Shown in pieces: positions 48,101 to 60,056 of a stretch of 64,000 nt of DNA. Made by a program: the position numbers and the translations under genes. The stretch covers positions 47,094,521 through 47,158,520 of the forward strand of contig NC_088302.1 in the NCBI RefSeq assembly GCF_032854445.1. The letters are read 5' to 3'. How positions within the stretch are numbered: position 1 is the stretch's first letter; each line of letters starts with the position of its first letter. The notes beneath the pieces were generated by a model. The model was not told the origin of the DNA and made no database searches. It saw nothing but the letters and a program-made list of their open reading frames with translations. Source of the DNA: Liolophura sinensis. Its lineage: Eukaryota > Mollusca > Polyplacophora > Chitonida > Chitonidae.

Positions 48101-51100
48101 CCTTCATTTTAACTTGTCAGAAATCAATGGCTTAACCCAGGAACTCTCCCACCTACAAAAATTGACTGCGATCTTACAAGTGAACAAATTCTTGAGTGTG
48201 GCATTCAACAACAATCAAGGATTTTGGATTGATTGGTTACTTTACACTGCACCATAAATAAAGTACTTAACCAATGGTGGCCAATATATTACTGTGGGCA
48301 GAAACAAGCTCATAAATAAATCCTATACTCCATGGGAAGCATTCCCACTTCCAGTAAATTTAATAAATTGTATACAAATAATTCGGTGGAGAGTAAATGT
48401 GCATAATTCATTACCGACTTTAAATCACCTACTTCCTTTTCTGTAGCTCTGAGGCTTTCGCTTCATAGGTGGATTTCTCTGCTTTGGTCCGGCTTAGTTC
48501 TTGCGTAAGCTGAGAGCATCTGAAACACATAAGAGCTAAATGTACTTGTGTAAGAAAAGTAGTTATAGTACATAAGTGCATTATTAACACGGTCAGCCCT
48601 CTTTACAATGACATTCATTACAATGGAATATTCAACATCCGCCCAAAATATATCGGAAACAAATGGACATGCATGTTAATTTATTTATTACAGCAGAATA
48701 TTCAACTTCCGACTCTGACAGCCATTTTCGAGGCCCTTGCACATTCGGACTTCAGTCAGTCGAACAGTTGTTTTAATGTTAAAGAAACCACAATTTTGTT
48801 GTATTCAAGATATTAAATTCTACCAATTTAATGTAAATCCTACATGAAACCCGATGGATTTGAAGGAACACTTAAATACCATTAATGTCCACAACGTCCG
48901 AGTCCGCACAAAACGAAGGCACACACACTTAACTGTATCAAAGAAACACAGGTTGTAACATTCAAAGACAAACATCCCAAAGCTACACAGGATGATGTAG
49001 CTAAACACTTTTCCGAACTCTGGCATAAACAACTTGGAATCTCAACTGTTTGTGACATTCTCAAATCTCTGGAAAGTGGATCAGTGTACCAAAAACCAGT
49101 GACATCTTCCTACAGCATTGTGGTGGAAAGTTTGAAGATCTTGAGCAGGCTGTTTCATACGCTTTCTGATGTTTGTGCTAAGAATGCCTACGTGACAGAC
49201 CAAATGCTACTCGAGAAGGCCAAATATTTTGGAAAGTAACTGAAAGTAAACTCGGACTTTCATTATTCCACCTTATGGCTGCAGAAGTTGAAGAAACACT
49301 TCAACATCTCTAAACATGTGATACACAGAGAGGTGGGCAGTGCTATTAAGTCGACTGTCACAGAGGGGTGGATTAAACTACAGGAAGAGCTGTCCGGATA
49401 TGATCCAGAAAATGTCTACAACATGGACGAGACAGGCCTCTTTTACAAGCTTGAACCTAACTCCACCTTGGCAAATGGATCTGTCCGCGGGAAGAAAAGA
49501 CAGACAAGAATAACAGTTGCTTTTTGCAGCAATGCAACAGGTACAGACAAACCAACACCTGGTTATCGGCATGTCGGCTCAATGTGTCTTGTACAAGTCT
49601 AACAAAAAAGCATGGATGTTAACAGATGTTTTCCAATGATGGCTCTGTAAATTTAATCGAAAAATGCAATCAGCACGGTCATAACAATGCCGGACTCTAC
49701 CTGTCCCATACGACTGAAATTTTTGGTGCCAAACACCACATCACACATTCAGCCCATGCATGCAGGAATTATCTGCAACTTCAAGGGATTTGACAGAAAA
49801 TTACTTGTCAAGCATTTTCTACAGTGCATTGAAAAGACAGTAACACTGCAACAAGCAATTCCCATCGTTAAACAGGCTTGGATATGTGTGAAGCCATCTA
49901 CGGTAATAATCTGCTGGACACGTGAACATTCTACAAACTGCGGTCACCACTCTACAAGATGACGACATCAACGAAGGCAATCTTCCTCTGATCTTAGGTA
50001 GCTTTTATTGAACTTTCCCACTGAGAATCGCATAGATGCAGACACATACATTGACATTGACAATGCTACCCAGACGAGAGAATCCTTGAGTGATCAGGCA
50101 ATTCTGGAGACCCTCAGCAACAGCCGGGGAACTAGAGACAGTGACAGTGATGATGCATCAGGAAATATTGAAGCACCGGTGATTTCAAAGACTGAAGCAA
50201 TACAGAATTTAGCAAAAATGATACAGTATTTTGAACAAAACTCTGGCTTATGCAGTGTTGGTCATTTGGACAGTGTCTGGAAAGCTTTACGAGCTATGGA
50301 TAGTCATGTAGCTGCCAGGATTCAAAAGGCAAACACCGATTATGTTGCCTGAATTACAGTACAGGTGGGCCTACAACTTACAATAACTTGCTGTTTTGTT
50401 GTTTGATTTGTGCCATTGGTGTATAGGTATGTTCGCATAGAGTTTTAACACTGTTAATAAATAAACATTTAGGAACGCTATATACATTTTTGTCAAGTTA
50501 ATTTTTTTCTGTTTATTAGACTGAGTACTACAGGACATCACCAGTAGTAATAGATTTCTGATGACGTATATATAGGCCCTACTCATCACAACGACATGAG
50601 CAATACTGTACTGTGCCTCCTACTAATTAGGCTAATCAGTTACTCATCAGTAGTGTTATACATCTATTACTAGGTGAACATAAAAAACCTAGTCAGGTTG
50701 TAACAGTGTACATAATCAATAATGTACTGTTAGCAGTCGTTTACCTTGAAGTTACACATACACAGTTGAGGTAAGTGGGTCCAAGATTTGCCCATAAACT
50801 GAAGAGTGCAAGAGCACTGACTGGATAATACTTCCACACAGACATTTTGGGTTCTTAATAGACTATACATTTCTGCCCTGATATTTTGCACCTAGTTAAA
50901 ATATATCAGAATTTTGTCTGCTTTGGATAGAACTGAAAACTTTTTGCCCAGTTTTACCAGGAGTTATTCACCAATCAGCACCAAGCGAGGCAGCAACAAG
51001 TGCCATTTCTAAAGTCTTCCGTATGATCAGTCCTGGGTTTGATCCTAGGTGGGGCCATGTTGAAAAGTGGACGATCTAGCCACTAGGCCTCCAAAACGGT

Positions 51101-54100
51101 CTGGTGCATTTTGCATTTTGTCCAAACCCATGTTATCATCAAAGCCATTTAGAGAATACTGTGAAAGTAAATTTCGTCAAAAAAAAGTCCTCTGTGTTAA
51201 TTTTATTTTGTTAATTCATACTAATGTATTTTGTCACCCTGAGAGAAATAAATGTCTGATAGTTTTCACTGTATTCTGATCAATTACACTCTCGGTACAC
51301 TTAACGTGTACATACATGTATTTAACTATGTTAAAGTGTCAACAACAGGGACAGATCAATAGACAGACTGACCGGGGTGTGTCCAGAGAAACTTAAAAAA
51401 GCCTATAGCACCTATGTAAATATTTTTTGCATGAATTCACATCATTTTCATTGTTCCAAAATCTACCTTAAATGGTGTTTTATATTTTACATGAAAATAT
51501 GACTTCTTGTATTTAATCCCCAAATGAATTAATAATCTCTTTACTACCGCAATTACTCTGTAAGAATAAAAATATACATACACTTTTACGAATATAATGA
51601 AATACACTTATTGCTTGCATGGTTTGTTCAAGATTATATTTATCTATTTGATTGATGTTTTACGTCGTAGTCAAGAGTATTTCACTCATACGACGGCGAC
51701 CAACACTATGGTATGAGAAAAACAGGTAGAGCCCGAGGTGAAACTCATGACCATCTGCAGTTTGCTGACAGACCTTCCCACATATGGCCCAAGAGAAAGC
51801 CAGCATGAGGTGGGCTTGAACCCACAGTGGCCGCATTCAAGGTTGTATAAGCAATATCACAGCCAGTATTGTAATCTTTTCCTGCTGTAACAGTAACAAT
51901 TTGGTTAAAAGATTCAATACCAACAATCTGAGGAATGACAGGCCAAAAGCTGTACAATCCCATTATACCAAGATTTCTTCTAACACACCAGAATATATAC
52001 TCTACTCCAATACCACAACACAGCAGTGAAATTAACCTGTACAAGTCACTCCTGCAGTTTACATAGAGAAAAGTAAAAATACTCACTTTTGTGTGAGATC
52101 ATCCAGGGCTTTCTTCAACTGTAACACTCTAGTGTCCACAAAACCTTCCTTCATGACAGCATCGGATATCTCCTGATCCTACAAAGTACAAGATATGAAT
52201 GTTGAACTTCTCTGATATCAAAACTCCAACAGCTATTGTGTGCTACAATAATTCCTGTCATTATTCCACTTCCTATGGACAGCAGACATCATATTTACCT
52301 TCCATAATAGCTGTTGCTGCAAGTCATCTATTGTCTTTTCATGGTCTGTGAGGGTCATCTTGGCTTTAGTCAACTCACTACGGGCTTGCCTGTAACAACA
52401 ATGTATGTAGTTCTGCAACAATGAACACCTTTTCGCATAATCTGTACATATACATGACTGGCTTAAAACCGTTTATACAGAATGCATTACTAATTAACAA
52501 TTCTGTAGAAAATTGATCAAATCGGGCAAAATTTGTCAAACAATAACTTCAATTGCAACTTATCCAACAACAACAAACAATTTGAGACTAAAATTACATT
52601 GGATGAGTTGGCAAATTTCCTAGTGTTGTTTATTAATCTAGACAGATTATTACCCTCAAAACACCAAATGTTTGAGGATTTAGGAACTGTGTATGCTATG
52701 TACATGTATTTATTAAAATACAAGATAACCTAAACAATGAAATGAACAATATACGTTTATGGATTAGCTACACATTAACATCTGAAGTGTGTTGGGGAAG
52801 CATACACTGATGCACGTGGACGTGAGTATGTATCTGCCACGGCCAGACAGCTTACCGAAGCTCTGTTTGCAGGGAATTTAATTCTGTATTGAGAGCTGTA
52901 ACAGTGCTGTAATACTGTTCTTTAACCTGAAATAATAAATAAATAAAAAATCACATACACACAAGCAATAATCTAGTAAAATATAACAAGGCAAAAATTG
53001 TCCTGAACAGGAAAAACAAACTTCTTGTAATAATAACTCATGCACTGTCTTAATAAATAAATAATCAGGCAAAGGAGAACTACAGGTACCAATAGCCCTT
53101 TCATCATCAGTTTTCAGAACAAAGCTGACAAAAAACACAATATAAGTGAAAAGAAACAGATGTTAAAATTATTACCAGTGTATGTTTTTTTATTCATTTC
53201 TTTATTGGTGTTTACTCCATACTCAAAAATATTCCACTTATATGATGGCAGCCAGCTTTATGGGGGGAGGAATGTAACTAGGCAGATTCTGAGAGAAATT
53301 TACTGCCACATGCTGGCAGATCTTCCCTCGTGCAACCAGACAGGGAGCCAGCAAGAGCTGAACTTGAACTTACTGCCTTGGTGAGAGGCTCCAGAGTCTA
53401 ACACACTAATAAATTGGCAACAGTGGACTCCCTGTGTAGGTTTAATTTTAGTGCCCTATTTAACTTGCATATCAAGGAAGAATATCACTAATGTCAGTAA
53501 AAGCATCAACTGGTCATTAACTAAATAATCACTATCCTTAAAGAACGATTAAAATCTGCTCTCACCTGATTGGCTTGCTTTTCTACAACTCTCCAAGAAT
53601 GGCTGTCTTTCTCCTCCTTAAAAAAAAGAAAAAAATTTTGAATATTTTCATTAAATGAAAACACACACACAAATCCTTACACAAAACCAAGCCAGGAGAA
53701 ACAATGAATGTCAGCTTACAAAGAAGTCATGACTAGCAGAATTGTTAATTCTCTGTTTCGAAAGAACCACCCTTGTTGTACCTTCTCTACATTCTTGATC
53801 GTCTATGCTTTTATGTGGCAAAACACTGTGTCTTTTTTTCAAGAAGTGAAAAATTGTCTGTGATTACACTGTATGTAGTTGTTGATCACCTTTTGTCCTG
53901 TTCATCTATTTGGTATACACACTGTATATACATGTACATAAGTTTTTCTGTGAATGTGTGTGAGTATGTGGGACTCAAGGAAGATTGCTTTTGTAAGTAA
54001 TTACTCTTTCTCAGAGGTAAATTATTATCATTACTGTTACATGTATTATTAACACTGAGCATTAACCCCCCCCCTCCACCCACACACAACATTTACATGT

Positions 54101-57100
54101 GAGACTGACTTATCTGAAAAATCCACACAAGATGAATGTCACTTGGAATTACCTGTAGTTGTGACTGCAATCTGTCAATCTCTGCCATGGAGGCCTTCCA
54201 CATTTCCACTGCATGGTCCTTTTCCTAAAACAAACACACCAGGGCACAATTTTTGAGGGTGTCCGGCCCTCAGAGACGACTGAATTCCCCTGTGGGCAAC
54301 CATAAATTCCTGTCACACTTGCCCCAAGGTGACAGGGCTGCAAATTGCACACCACATGTACTTTCCAATGCAAATGTTATGCTTAAACTACTCTTAGTCC
54401 AGCCCAAATTGTGTCAACAATAACCAGAGCCCTCTCATAAACAATTATAAATCTCTTTTTGTACATGAAGTTAAATTTACAAAATCAAATTCAGAATATT
54501 TTGTGCTGGACATAAATTTTGACGGGAAAATTTCAGTCCTCCCGCGTTCATCATGTTATCCTGGTTCATGGGCACCATCACTACATTCCCCTATGTTAAC
54601 TGGGAGACACATGGCCTGGAATCAAGCTACACGAAAAATACATATGTGAGTTACACTCACATGTGCTGGGAGAAATAGGGCAGTGTCTTGTTAGATATGA
54701 CACTGCTCAAATGTCTTAGGGACAGTCCTTCTGGTCAGTAAATAAATCCAGCAGGAGGCCACCAGATATCTTTAGAAATGAGTTTCTTATACAGGGCTCA
54801 CTGACAGTGCCATTATGGATTAAACAGTGAACTCAGCAGGTGCTACAATCTAGTCAAAGCTCACGTGGTAAGAAAAGTGTTCACAAGTTCGAAATTTACA
54901 TGTACTTTTCAAAATGTTGGATTTAAGTAATTTCCGCACAAATTCATTAATGCTACAATATATGGTTGGCTTCACTATAGTTGTCATCACTTCTGGATTT
55001 CTGTTACAACAACAACGTATAAACGGGACTCCATCTGTAAACACTGGTTTCACTTTCAGCTACATGAGTGTTATATATGCAGCACTAGCAGAGCAGAAAA
55101 ACAACATGCAGCAGCCTGGTGTCATGTGATATATTTCAGACACCATAACACTCACTTGTAATAAATATGTCAATTTCTTTTTTGTTTCTTTTTTGTTGGT
55201 TATTTGGTTTAAAACCATGTGGGGAAATAGGTATACATGTATGAATCTTTCGATGAAATATTGTAGACGTAACTCTTCGGGCAACCAAATTCCGTGCTGG
55301 GCAACCTCAAAGATATGCTATGGTTACTCACAGGGCAACCAGGTAAAATCTTAAACTGAGTCCTGTATACTTCACAAAGAGCAAAATAAACTAAGAGAGA
55401 TCTGAAGAATTTAATTTAAGATGTTCAAAAATGTGACTGTACCACACAGTTAGTGATTCCTCAGAAAGTACTGTGTATCAAAGACTTTCAGTTTTATTTT
55501 CACAGGCTGGTCCATGTACATTGTACATTGGCACACAAAATATGGTGAATTTTCACCGTCTTTATTCTCAGTCAGATTAACTGTGCTGGTGTACATGTAC
55601 ACGTAATTACTTGAATTTGTCTTGAAACACCTAAATCAATGTTACCAGATGTCCGTTCGCCAGAAATCTGCAGCTCAAGTAAATTTGTCTGTCCTGGCCA
55701 GCTGGGGTTAACCTTACTGGTGTAATTGCTAGCATTCTTCTAGAAACACCTGAACGGATATGAAGTCCATCAGCCAGAAGTTAGCAACTCAACCTACCTG
55801 AGAAGCCACCTGAGCCTGGTGCTGAAGATTGTGAAGCAGTTGTTCATCACTGATTTTATCCCTGACATGATCCGTCTCTCCTTCTATGTGCATCAGCAGA
55901 GACTCAACGTTATCCCTTAACTCACCTCTCAACCTGGTATTTAAGATTAAAATCTGGAATTTATCAGGTGTACCAAAACAGGGGTTAGCAGAAGCCAGTG
56001 ATGTCAATAATCAGCCCCTCTCAACACTGTAGAATGATGGTCACGGCAACAGAATGACAGTCATATGCAAGAAAACACACATGCATGTACATGATACATA
56101 ATTCAGACTCAGAACATCTTATGACAAAAAATCATCCTTATTTTTTTTTTTAAGAAAGATAATAGAGAGCTTCTCTCTCAGCTTTTTGAAAAAGTAAAGA
56201 TACAGATATGCTGTGCATTAGATGAACTCATAATGTGAGAAAAGAGAAACTGTGTATCCCTGTTACAATTACAAAAATAAAAAAATAAAAAAAGCCTGAA
56301 CAATTAGAATAATGCTTCAGTTTTGAAAAAGTACCTGAAAGAGAACAACTTTACTGATCCCAGTGCAGAAAACAGGTAACTTCCATCTTCAACACATCAG
56401 TCATTTTTGTGAACTCTATTAGTGGTGTATCTGACTCGCTCTTTTGTGTTTTTCGGCTTATGAAGTCGTTATGTAATAAGCTAAAGTTCCAGCATAATCT
56501 TTGAATACTTTGACACAGACAGAAAGAATTTGGCATTGAGTTTTGCACATATCAAATTCATGGAAGTTTGCATATATATGCAACTGTGGATAAAGGCCAT
56601 AGATCATTTACACAAAATTACACAATTTACACAGCTCTCCCAAAAAGAAATGTATAGAATAAAAATGTCAAACATCACTCATCCCTTCATGCAGTGTAGC
56701 AAAGAAAAACTGGTTTTATGATATTGCATCTTGATTTAAAACTATTCAATATTATTAGCAACAGCTGTGTGACGTACCAAGCAGAGTGGTTTTATAATCA
56801 ACAAATAAACACCTGTGGTGGCTGATGATAGAAATAGTTATAACTCAACTGGTTTTACCTGGAATTTTCCCCAAGCAAATCATCCACCTGTTGTCGAATA
56901 TCTTGTATTTCTTTCTAAAAAATAAAGAAATATATCACTCGCGCACTCCCATAACTTGAGTTTACTTGAAATCAACATTTACGTGATCATACTATTAAAT
57001 GTAAGTTTCACGATGTAGCAGGAGAGTCTCCAAGTTGTCATATCTCCTTTACAGGGTAGGCAGCAGGTCATGAAAAATCAAGATGACCAGTTTCTATGTT

Positions 57101-60056
57101 CAGCAATGAGCTAGGAAGAAGTAACATAGCCAAACTATAGGCTCAACTATGTTCAGCAATGAGCGAGGAAGAAGCAACATAGCCAAACTACAGGCTCAAC
57201 TATGTTCAGCAATGAGCTAGGAAGAAGTAACATAGCCAAACTATAGGCAAATCTATGTTCAGCAATGAGCTAGGAAGAAATAACATAGCCAAACTACAGG
57301 CTCAACTATGTTCAACAATGAGCTAGGAGGAAATAACATAGCCAAACTATAGGCTCAACTATGTTCAGCAATGAGCTAGGAAGAAATAACATAGCCAAAC
57401 TACCGGCTCAACTATGTTCAGCAATGAGCTAGGAAGAAATAACATTGCCAAACTACAGGCTCAACTATGTTCAGCAATGAGCTAGGAAGAAATAACATAG
57501 TCAAACTATAGGCTCAACTATTTTCAACAATGAGCTAGGAAGAAGTAACATTGCCAAACTATAGGCTCATCTCTGTTATGTAATGAGCTAGGAAGGAATA
57601 ACTATAGGCTCAAGTAATTGAATACATGAATGTTTAGAATACATGTATGTTATGTGCATTAAGGGCCATAACTCTGGTGTGCAAAGCCAATTCTAAAAAC
57701 TGAACAAATGTGTAGAGGTGGTTGACAAGACAGTCACAGTAAAAGTCAATTCTGAAGTCCATGTACATTTTCATGTACGTTGAGCTCGGTTTTGCAGAAT
57801 GGATTTAAAGAAAATATATACTTACACAATTATTCTAAACTATACGCACTTCATATTGCCCTTCTTAAGCCATTTTTGCCTGAGAAAAACCCATTTAAAT
57901 TTGTTCAAATTTTTTTCAGTTGTTTTGTCTCCAAAATCAACTGAAAAATTTGTATAAAATGCACTTAAAGTTGACCTTTCATATGTGAAAAGGTTGAGGA
58001 AATAGGGTACTCACTTGATTATTATTCAGCTGCTGATTGAGTTCTTGTATAGTATTGTCATATTCCAGTAACAATGGACTCATTAAACTGTGGAAGATAA
58101 AAACACAATATCCAATGTAAAGACAAGAACAGACACTGTAAAATTGTCCAGGGGTATACTTCCATGTGCTTTAGTTACCTGTACAGAATATGCATATTAA
58201 AATGTTTACAAGCCACTGCATCCAAGTAAACAAGTTTTATATCTCAAGGCCTGAAAATGAGTCATGGTCTAATATTGTAAGTTCAAGGATCAGCAAAGTA
58301 TTATCATGCAATTTTGACAACATAAATAGTTCAGGTATACATGTACATAGAAAGTCACCATCGGGATAAAACGTTTGCCAAAATGCATTTCTTTGCTGTT
58401 TGTTTGTTTATCTATTATGTCAAGATATATCAAACAGATACAGTAAGTTAAATCCTTAAACAACATTAGGATTTAAACATACCTGTGGTCAGTTTGCCAT
58501 GGTTGTAAGGTGTTGTCCCCGGCATCTGTGGTCTATTTAATAAAAAATGAAAATAAAAAAACAGCAATGATATGAAGGATTGGTAAACAGAAATGTATTC
58601 TAACATTTTCATTTGAGCAAGGTGCATTAGTAACATTCCATCCCAAAGTTTACTATGGGCACTTAGGATTATGTGGAAGCACTAATGTCACTAGCCCATA
58701 TGGAACAATCAGGTAATAATAACGGTAAATAAAGACACCTAATTGGCTAGTCTCTAGGCTGGCAACACCGGTGTTTCCACATTATTGTAAGCCCCCAATG
58801 CTAAAGTGTTTCAGCTACAATGGTTGTCTTTTCTACCAGTTCACTTTATAATATCTATAGGCAGTTAAGTTCATATAATCTATATGCCATCAGAAGATGG
58901 CTTTCTGACATATAAAACATAATGTAAGCTTGCCTCCAAAAAATACATTTAAACAGAGATGCCTAAGAACAGAGTTTTTACCTTCAATGATGTGGAAGGA
59001 GAAGGATACTTCTCTTGGTATTTTCTCAGTGCTGCAGTTAACCGTTGTACTGAAATTTGGGTAAAAATGAGGTAATAATACCATACATCCAAAAACTTCT
59101 CAAAAACATTGATCAACACATCGCTGATAAAATTGTCTGCATTGACAAAAAGTAGGGACATCAGTATTATTGAAAAGAATAAGACAGTGCAAACTCCATG
59201 ATTAAGATGACAAATGTGAAAAAATTATGATCAGTCAAACGTGTATCAGGCTGTGGGGACTTAGTTCCTATGTCAGCATTACCCATTCCTTTGAATATTC
59301 CAAAGAAGTGCTCCTTACGATCCCCAATATGTTGCCAAAACGAAGTATGCATTATGCATATGTGTGCTGGTCAACAACAGATTGTATGTTATCTTCCCTT
59401 TCAAGCATAGCCCTACATCCATTAGCCACCAGATCAACCTCAGCTTATAATGACCATCTCAAGAATGATGATCATGTATTGGCAGTGCAAACTTTGTTAA
59501 TCATAAATAATAACAAATATTGTACTGTTAACAACAACAGAAATACAAAGGTGATATTACGGGAATTGCACAAAAAAAAAATGAAGACAACAGACAATAT
59601 GAAATTTATGATTTTAGTACCGGTGATGAGTGTGCTTGCCCAATAACCACCACCTGTTTGTAACTGCTCTTATAGACCCTAATGAACTTTGTGGAACAAG
59701 AATATTGTGGGTCTACTCTGTTTACGAGCCAAAATTACATCACTACAAACCTATATGGTTTAAATGCAAATCAGGTGGCACGCAATATAATCTAACCATG
59801 TCACACGAACTAAATTCCTATATTGTTTTTTATCAAGGAGATTATTTGCATGAAAATGTAAGTAAGATACTCTTGTGCTGATAGTGAGATGCACATGTGT
59901 GACACAGTACGGTGCTGTCATTCATTCAACAGTACGAGTGTAACACGTCCAGACACAGCTCTGCGCCACAATGAATGCCAGCTGTCAGACTATATCATGG
60001 TACTGTCCAATAATGAATTCACCTTGGTCTCTCAAGAAAGGCACATCTTCAGCCAT
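36107..60056 (-). CDS. SCLT1: SCLT1, centriole distal-appendage coiled-coil protein, 23 coding exons
   Basis: Exons: 60056-60023, 59049-58982, 58532-58483, 58087-58015, 56914-56859, 55933-55798, 54224-54153, 53616-53566, 52926-52856, 52389-52299, 52178-52087, 48519-48433, 47940-47850, 47103-47005, 44317-44246, 42701-42627, 42078-41930, 41302-41110, 39678-39542, 38336-38198, 37888-37793, 37298-37195, 36197-36107. All are GT-AG with matching phases: 2127 nt, 708 residues, against about 688 in human SCLT1. Similarity runs the whole length: MAEDVPFLRDQ, SPLLLEYDNTIQELNQQL, EKDHAVEMWKASMAEIDRL, EKQAQLDRALREKRTAESE, LSAQQRMTARWKEECN, RRLEDRVRDTEFRASQTSKQ. The protein is almost entirely coiled coil. 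In vertebrates it builds distal appendages that dock the centriole for cilium formation. An acidic C-terminal exon (ADQNVENLLDEIYKR) ends at TGA 36107-36109. Introns hold SINEs, minisatellites and a dead Tigger. Confidence 0.93.
38421..38690 (-). repeat. tRNA-derived SINE, full length (SCLT1 intron 19)
   Basis: Full head (GGGGCCTCCGTGGCTCAGTC) to tail on the minus strand; the tail is a T-run on the plus strand rather than TTTA repeats. Flanked by an 8-bp direct repeat TTTTGATA (38413-38420 and 38691-38698), a target-site duplication. Confidence 0.95.
39542..39678 (-). CDS. SCLT1: SCLT1 exon 19, acceptor duplicated in the intron
   Basis: The exon follows TTTGTTACAG and reads VSLIEQDQLLQMRELEAKVQ ... 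LLSAQQRMTA, ending at AG|GTGGGT in phase 2. It aligns with the human EDSNRNSIVELRHLLATQQK-type segment. Its first 33 nt and acceptor are repeated upstream in the intron (39700-39880). Confidence 0.9.
39679..39885 (-). repeat. About 65-bp tandem repeat copying the exon 19 acceptor region
   Basis: Three further copies follow the real exon 19 start, each with an acceptor (TTTGTTACAG or variant), a version of GTGAGCCTGATTGAGCAGGA and a following TTACAGGTGAAC. Copies begin near 39741, 39807 and 39870 on the minus strand. The nearest one forms a complete 33-nt cassette between acceptor and GTGAAC donor at 39741-39709. Confidence 0.88.
40255..40410 (-). repeat. SINE, 5'-truncated (SCLT1 intron 18)
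   Basis: Tail and body are present, but the copy stops at TTCCCACTTACGACAGGA, so the tRNA-like head is missing. A direct repeat TCTTCATTATTA or near (40240 region and 40412-40423) marks the target duplication, so this is a 5'-truncated insertion and not a later deletion. Confidence 0.88.
40805..41120 (-). repeat. 24-bp tandem array, 13 units, spanning SCLT1 exon 18 donor
   Basis: Unit on the minus strand: AAGTGTAATAAAGAGGTC plus AGTGTG (24 bp, 8 codons, VKCNKEVS-type). The frame is open through all 13 units and ends at a TAA near 40798. The donor-like GAGGTCAGT recurs at units 1, 6 and 13 (41109, 40989 and 40821). More diverged, spaced copies of the ATTACACTTC core continue to about 40430. 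Confidence 0.92.
41110..41302 (-). CDS. SCLT1: SCLT1 exon 18, ending inside a 24-bp tandem repeat
   Basis: The exon starts after GTGTTCAG and encodes NKQEQLQLSTQLSQMQQRLK ... QQERDAAVRKCNKE. The donor GAG|GTCAGT at 41110/41109 is phase 0 and joins exon 19 (VSLIEQDQ) in frame, matching the human protein in this region. The last four codons belong to the first unit of a 24-bp array that continues through the intron. Alternative donors (AA|GTGTAA at 41123, phase 2) would create a stop at the junction. Confidence 0.8.
42430..42512 (+). repeat. SINE 3' end, plus orientation (SCLT1 intron 16)
   Basis: CATAATACTGGCCGCCGTCG, TATAAGTGAAATATTCTCGA, then CAATCAAATAAACAAATAAA. Only the last third of the element is present. 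It is the only clear antisense copy inside SCLT1. Confidence 0.88.
42880..43945 (-). repeat. 118-bp tandem array, 9 units, built from a tRNA-like SINE head (SCLT1 intron 15)
   Basis: Units start at TATGTCCATCAAGTTTAAGA, at about 118-bp spacing from 43003, with one 124-bp unit and one about 112-bp unit. On the minus strand each unit carries TTGGCTGAGTGGTTAGGAGT, a strong pol III A box, and about 50 bases later GGCGGTTCTACCATG, a weak B-box-like motif. Units differ by only a few bases, so the expansion is recent. Confidence 0.93.
44585..45275. repeat. 16/17-bp minisatellite split by a SINE (SCLT1 intron 14)
   Basis: Units such as AGATGGAGATTAGTAC and AAGATGGAGATTAGAAC repeat about 22 times at 44590-44944 and about 3 times at 45222-45275. 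The break is a SINE insertion at 44945-45219. Confidence 0.92.
44945..45219 (-). repeat. tRNA-derived SINE inserted in the minisatellite
   Basis: Full length in minus orientation with (TTTA)n tail, GTTCAAGTCC B box and GGTGCCTCCGTGGCTCAGTT head. GATGGAGATTA occurs on both sides and fits a target duplication, though the host repeat has the same sequence. Confidence 0.95.
46540..46660. repeat. Possible ancient SINE-like sequence
   Basis: GATTTATTTGTCAGACCTAT then GGTGGAGGAATCCAGACAGA and GCCAGGGGCAAATCACCCGG has the order of the SINE tail and its GGAAACCGGGCAGAGCC core, but is heavily diverged. Weak support. Confidence 0.35.
47172..47437 (-). repeat. tRNA-derived SINE, full length (SCLT1 intron 13)
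   Basis: All SINE landmarks are present on the minus strand. A 12-bp direct repeat TACCATTATAAA flanks it (47162-47173 and 47438-47450), a clear target-site duplication and a sign of recent retroposition. Confidence 0.96.
48890..50352 (+). mobile_element. Tigger/pogo-type transposase pseudogene (SCLT1 intron 11)
   Basis: Fragments in several frames follow the Tigger order. N-terminal CENP-B-like helices come first (FKDKHPKATQDDVAKHFSEL, STVCDILKSL), then YDPENVYNMDETGLFYKLEP with a DDE-type Asp near 49430, GKKRQTRITVAFCSNATGTDK-like core, FLVPNTTSHIQPMHAGII near 49708-49770, and a C-terminal acidic/helical region (50008-50352). Stops and frameshifts separate them. The Asp normally found in the QPMDAGI motif is His. 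A CAGCCCTCTTTACAATGACA sequence at 48586 resembles a Tigger left end; no matching right end was found. Confidence 0.85.
51637..51837 (-). repeat. SINE, older copy lacking the outer head (SCLT1 intron 11)
   Basis: Tail TTTATCTATTTGATTGATGT, body with CATACGACGGCGACCAACAC, and B-box region GGGTTCAAGCCC are recognisable. It ends at GTGGCCGCATTC before the A box. About 15-20% diverged by eye from the intact copies. Confidence 0.88.
53186..53434 (-). repeat. SINE, old diverged copy (SCLT1 intron 8)
   Basis: Recognisable by TTATTGGTGTTTACTCCATA, CCACTTATATGATGGCAGCC, AAGTTCAAGTTCAGCTCTTG on the minus strand and a degraded head. The most diverged near-full-length copy in the gene. Confidence 0.82.
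57090..57610. repeat. 53-bp tandem repeat, about 10 copies (SCLT1 intron 4)
   Basis: Unit: AACTATGTTCAGCAATGAGC, TAGGAAGAAATAACATAGCC, AAACTACAGGCTC (53 bp). Copies differ by single bases, with a degenerate last unit near 57565-57610. No splice-site or coding relation seen. Confidence 0.94.

Noticed and set aside
59227..59646. 139-codon plus-strand open frame in SCLT1 intron 1
   Set aside because: No domain, composition like the surrounding intron, and antisense to a well-defined gene.
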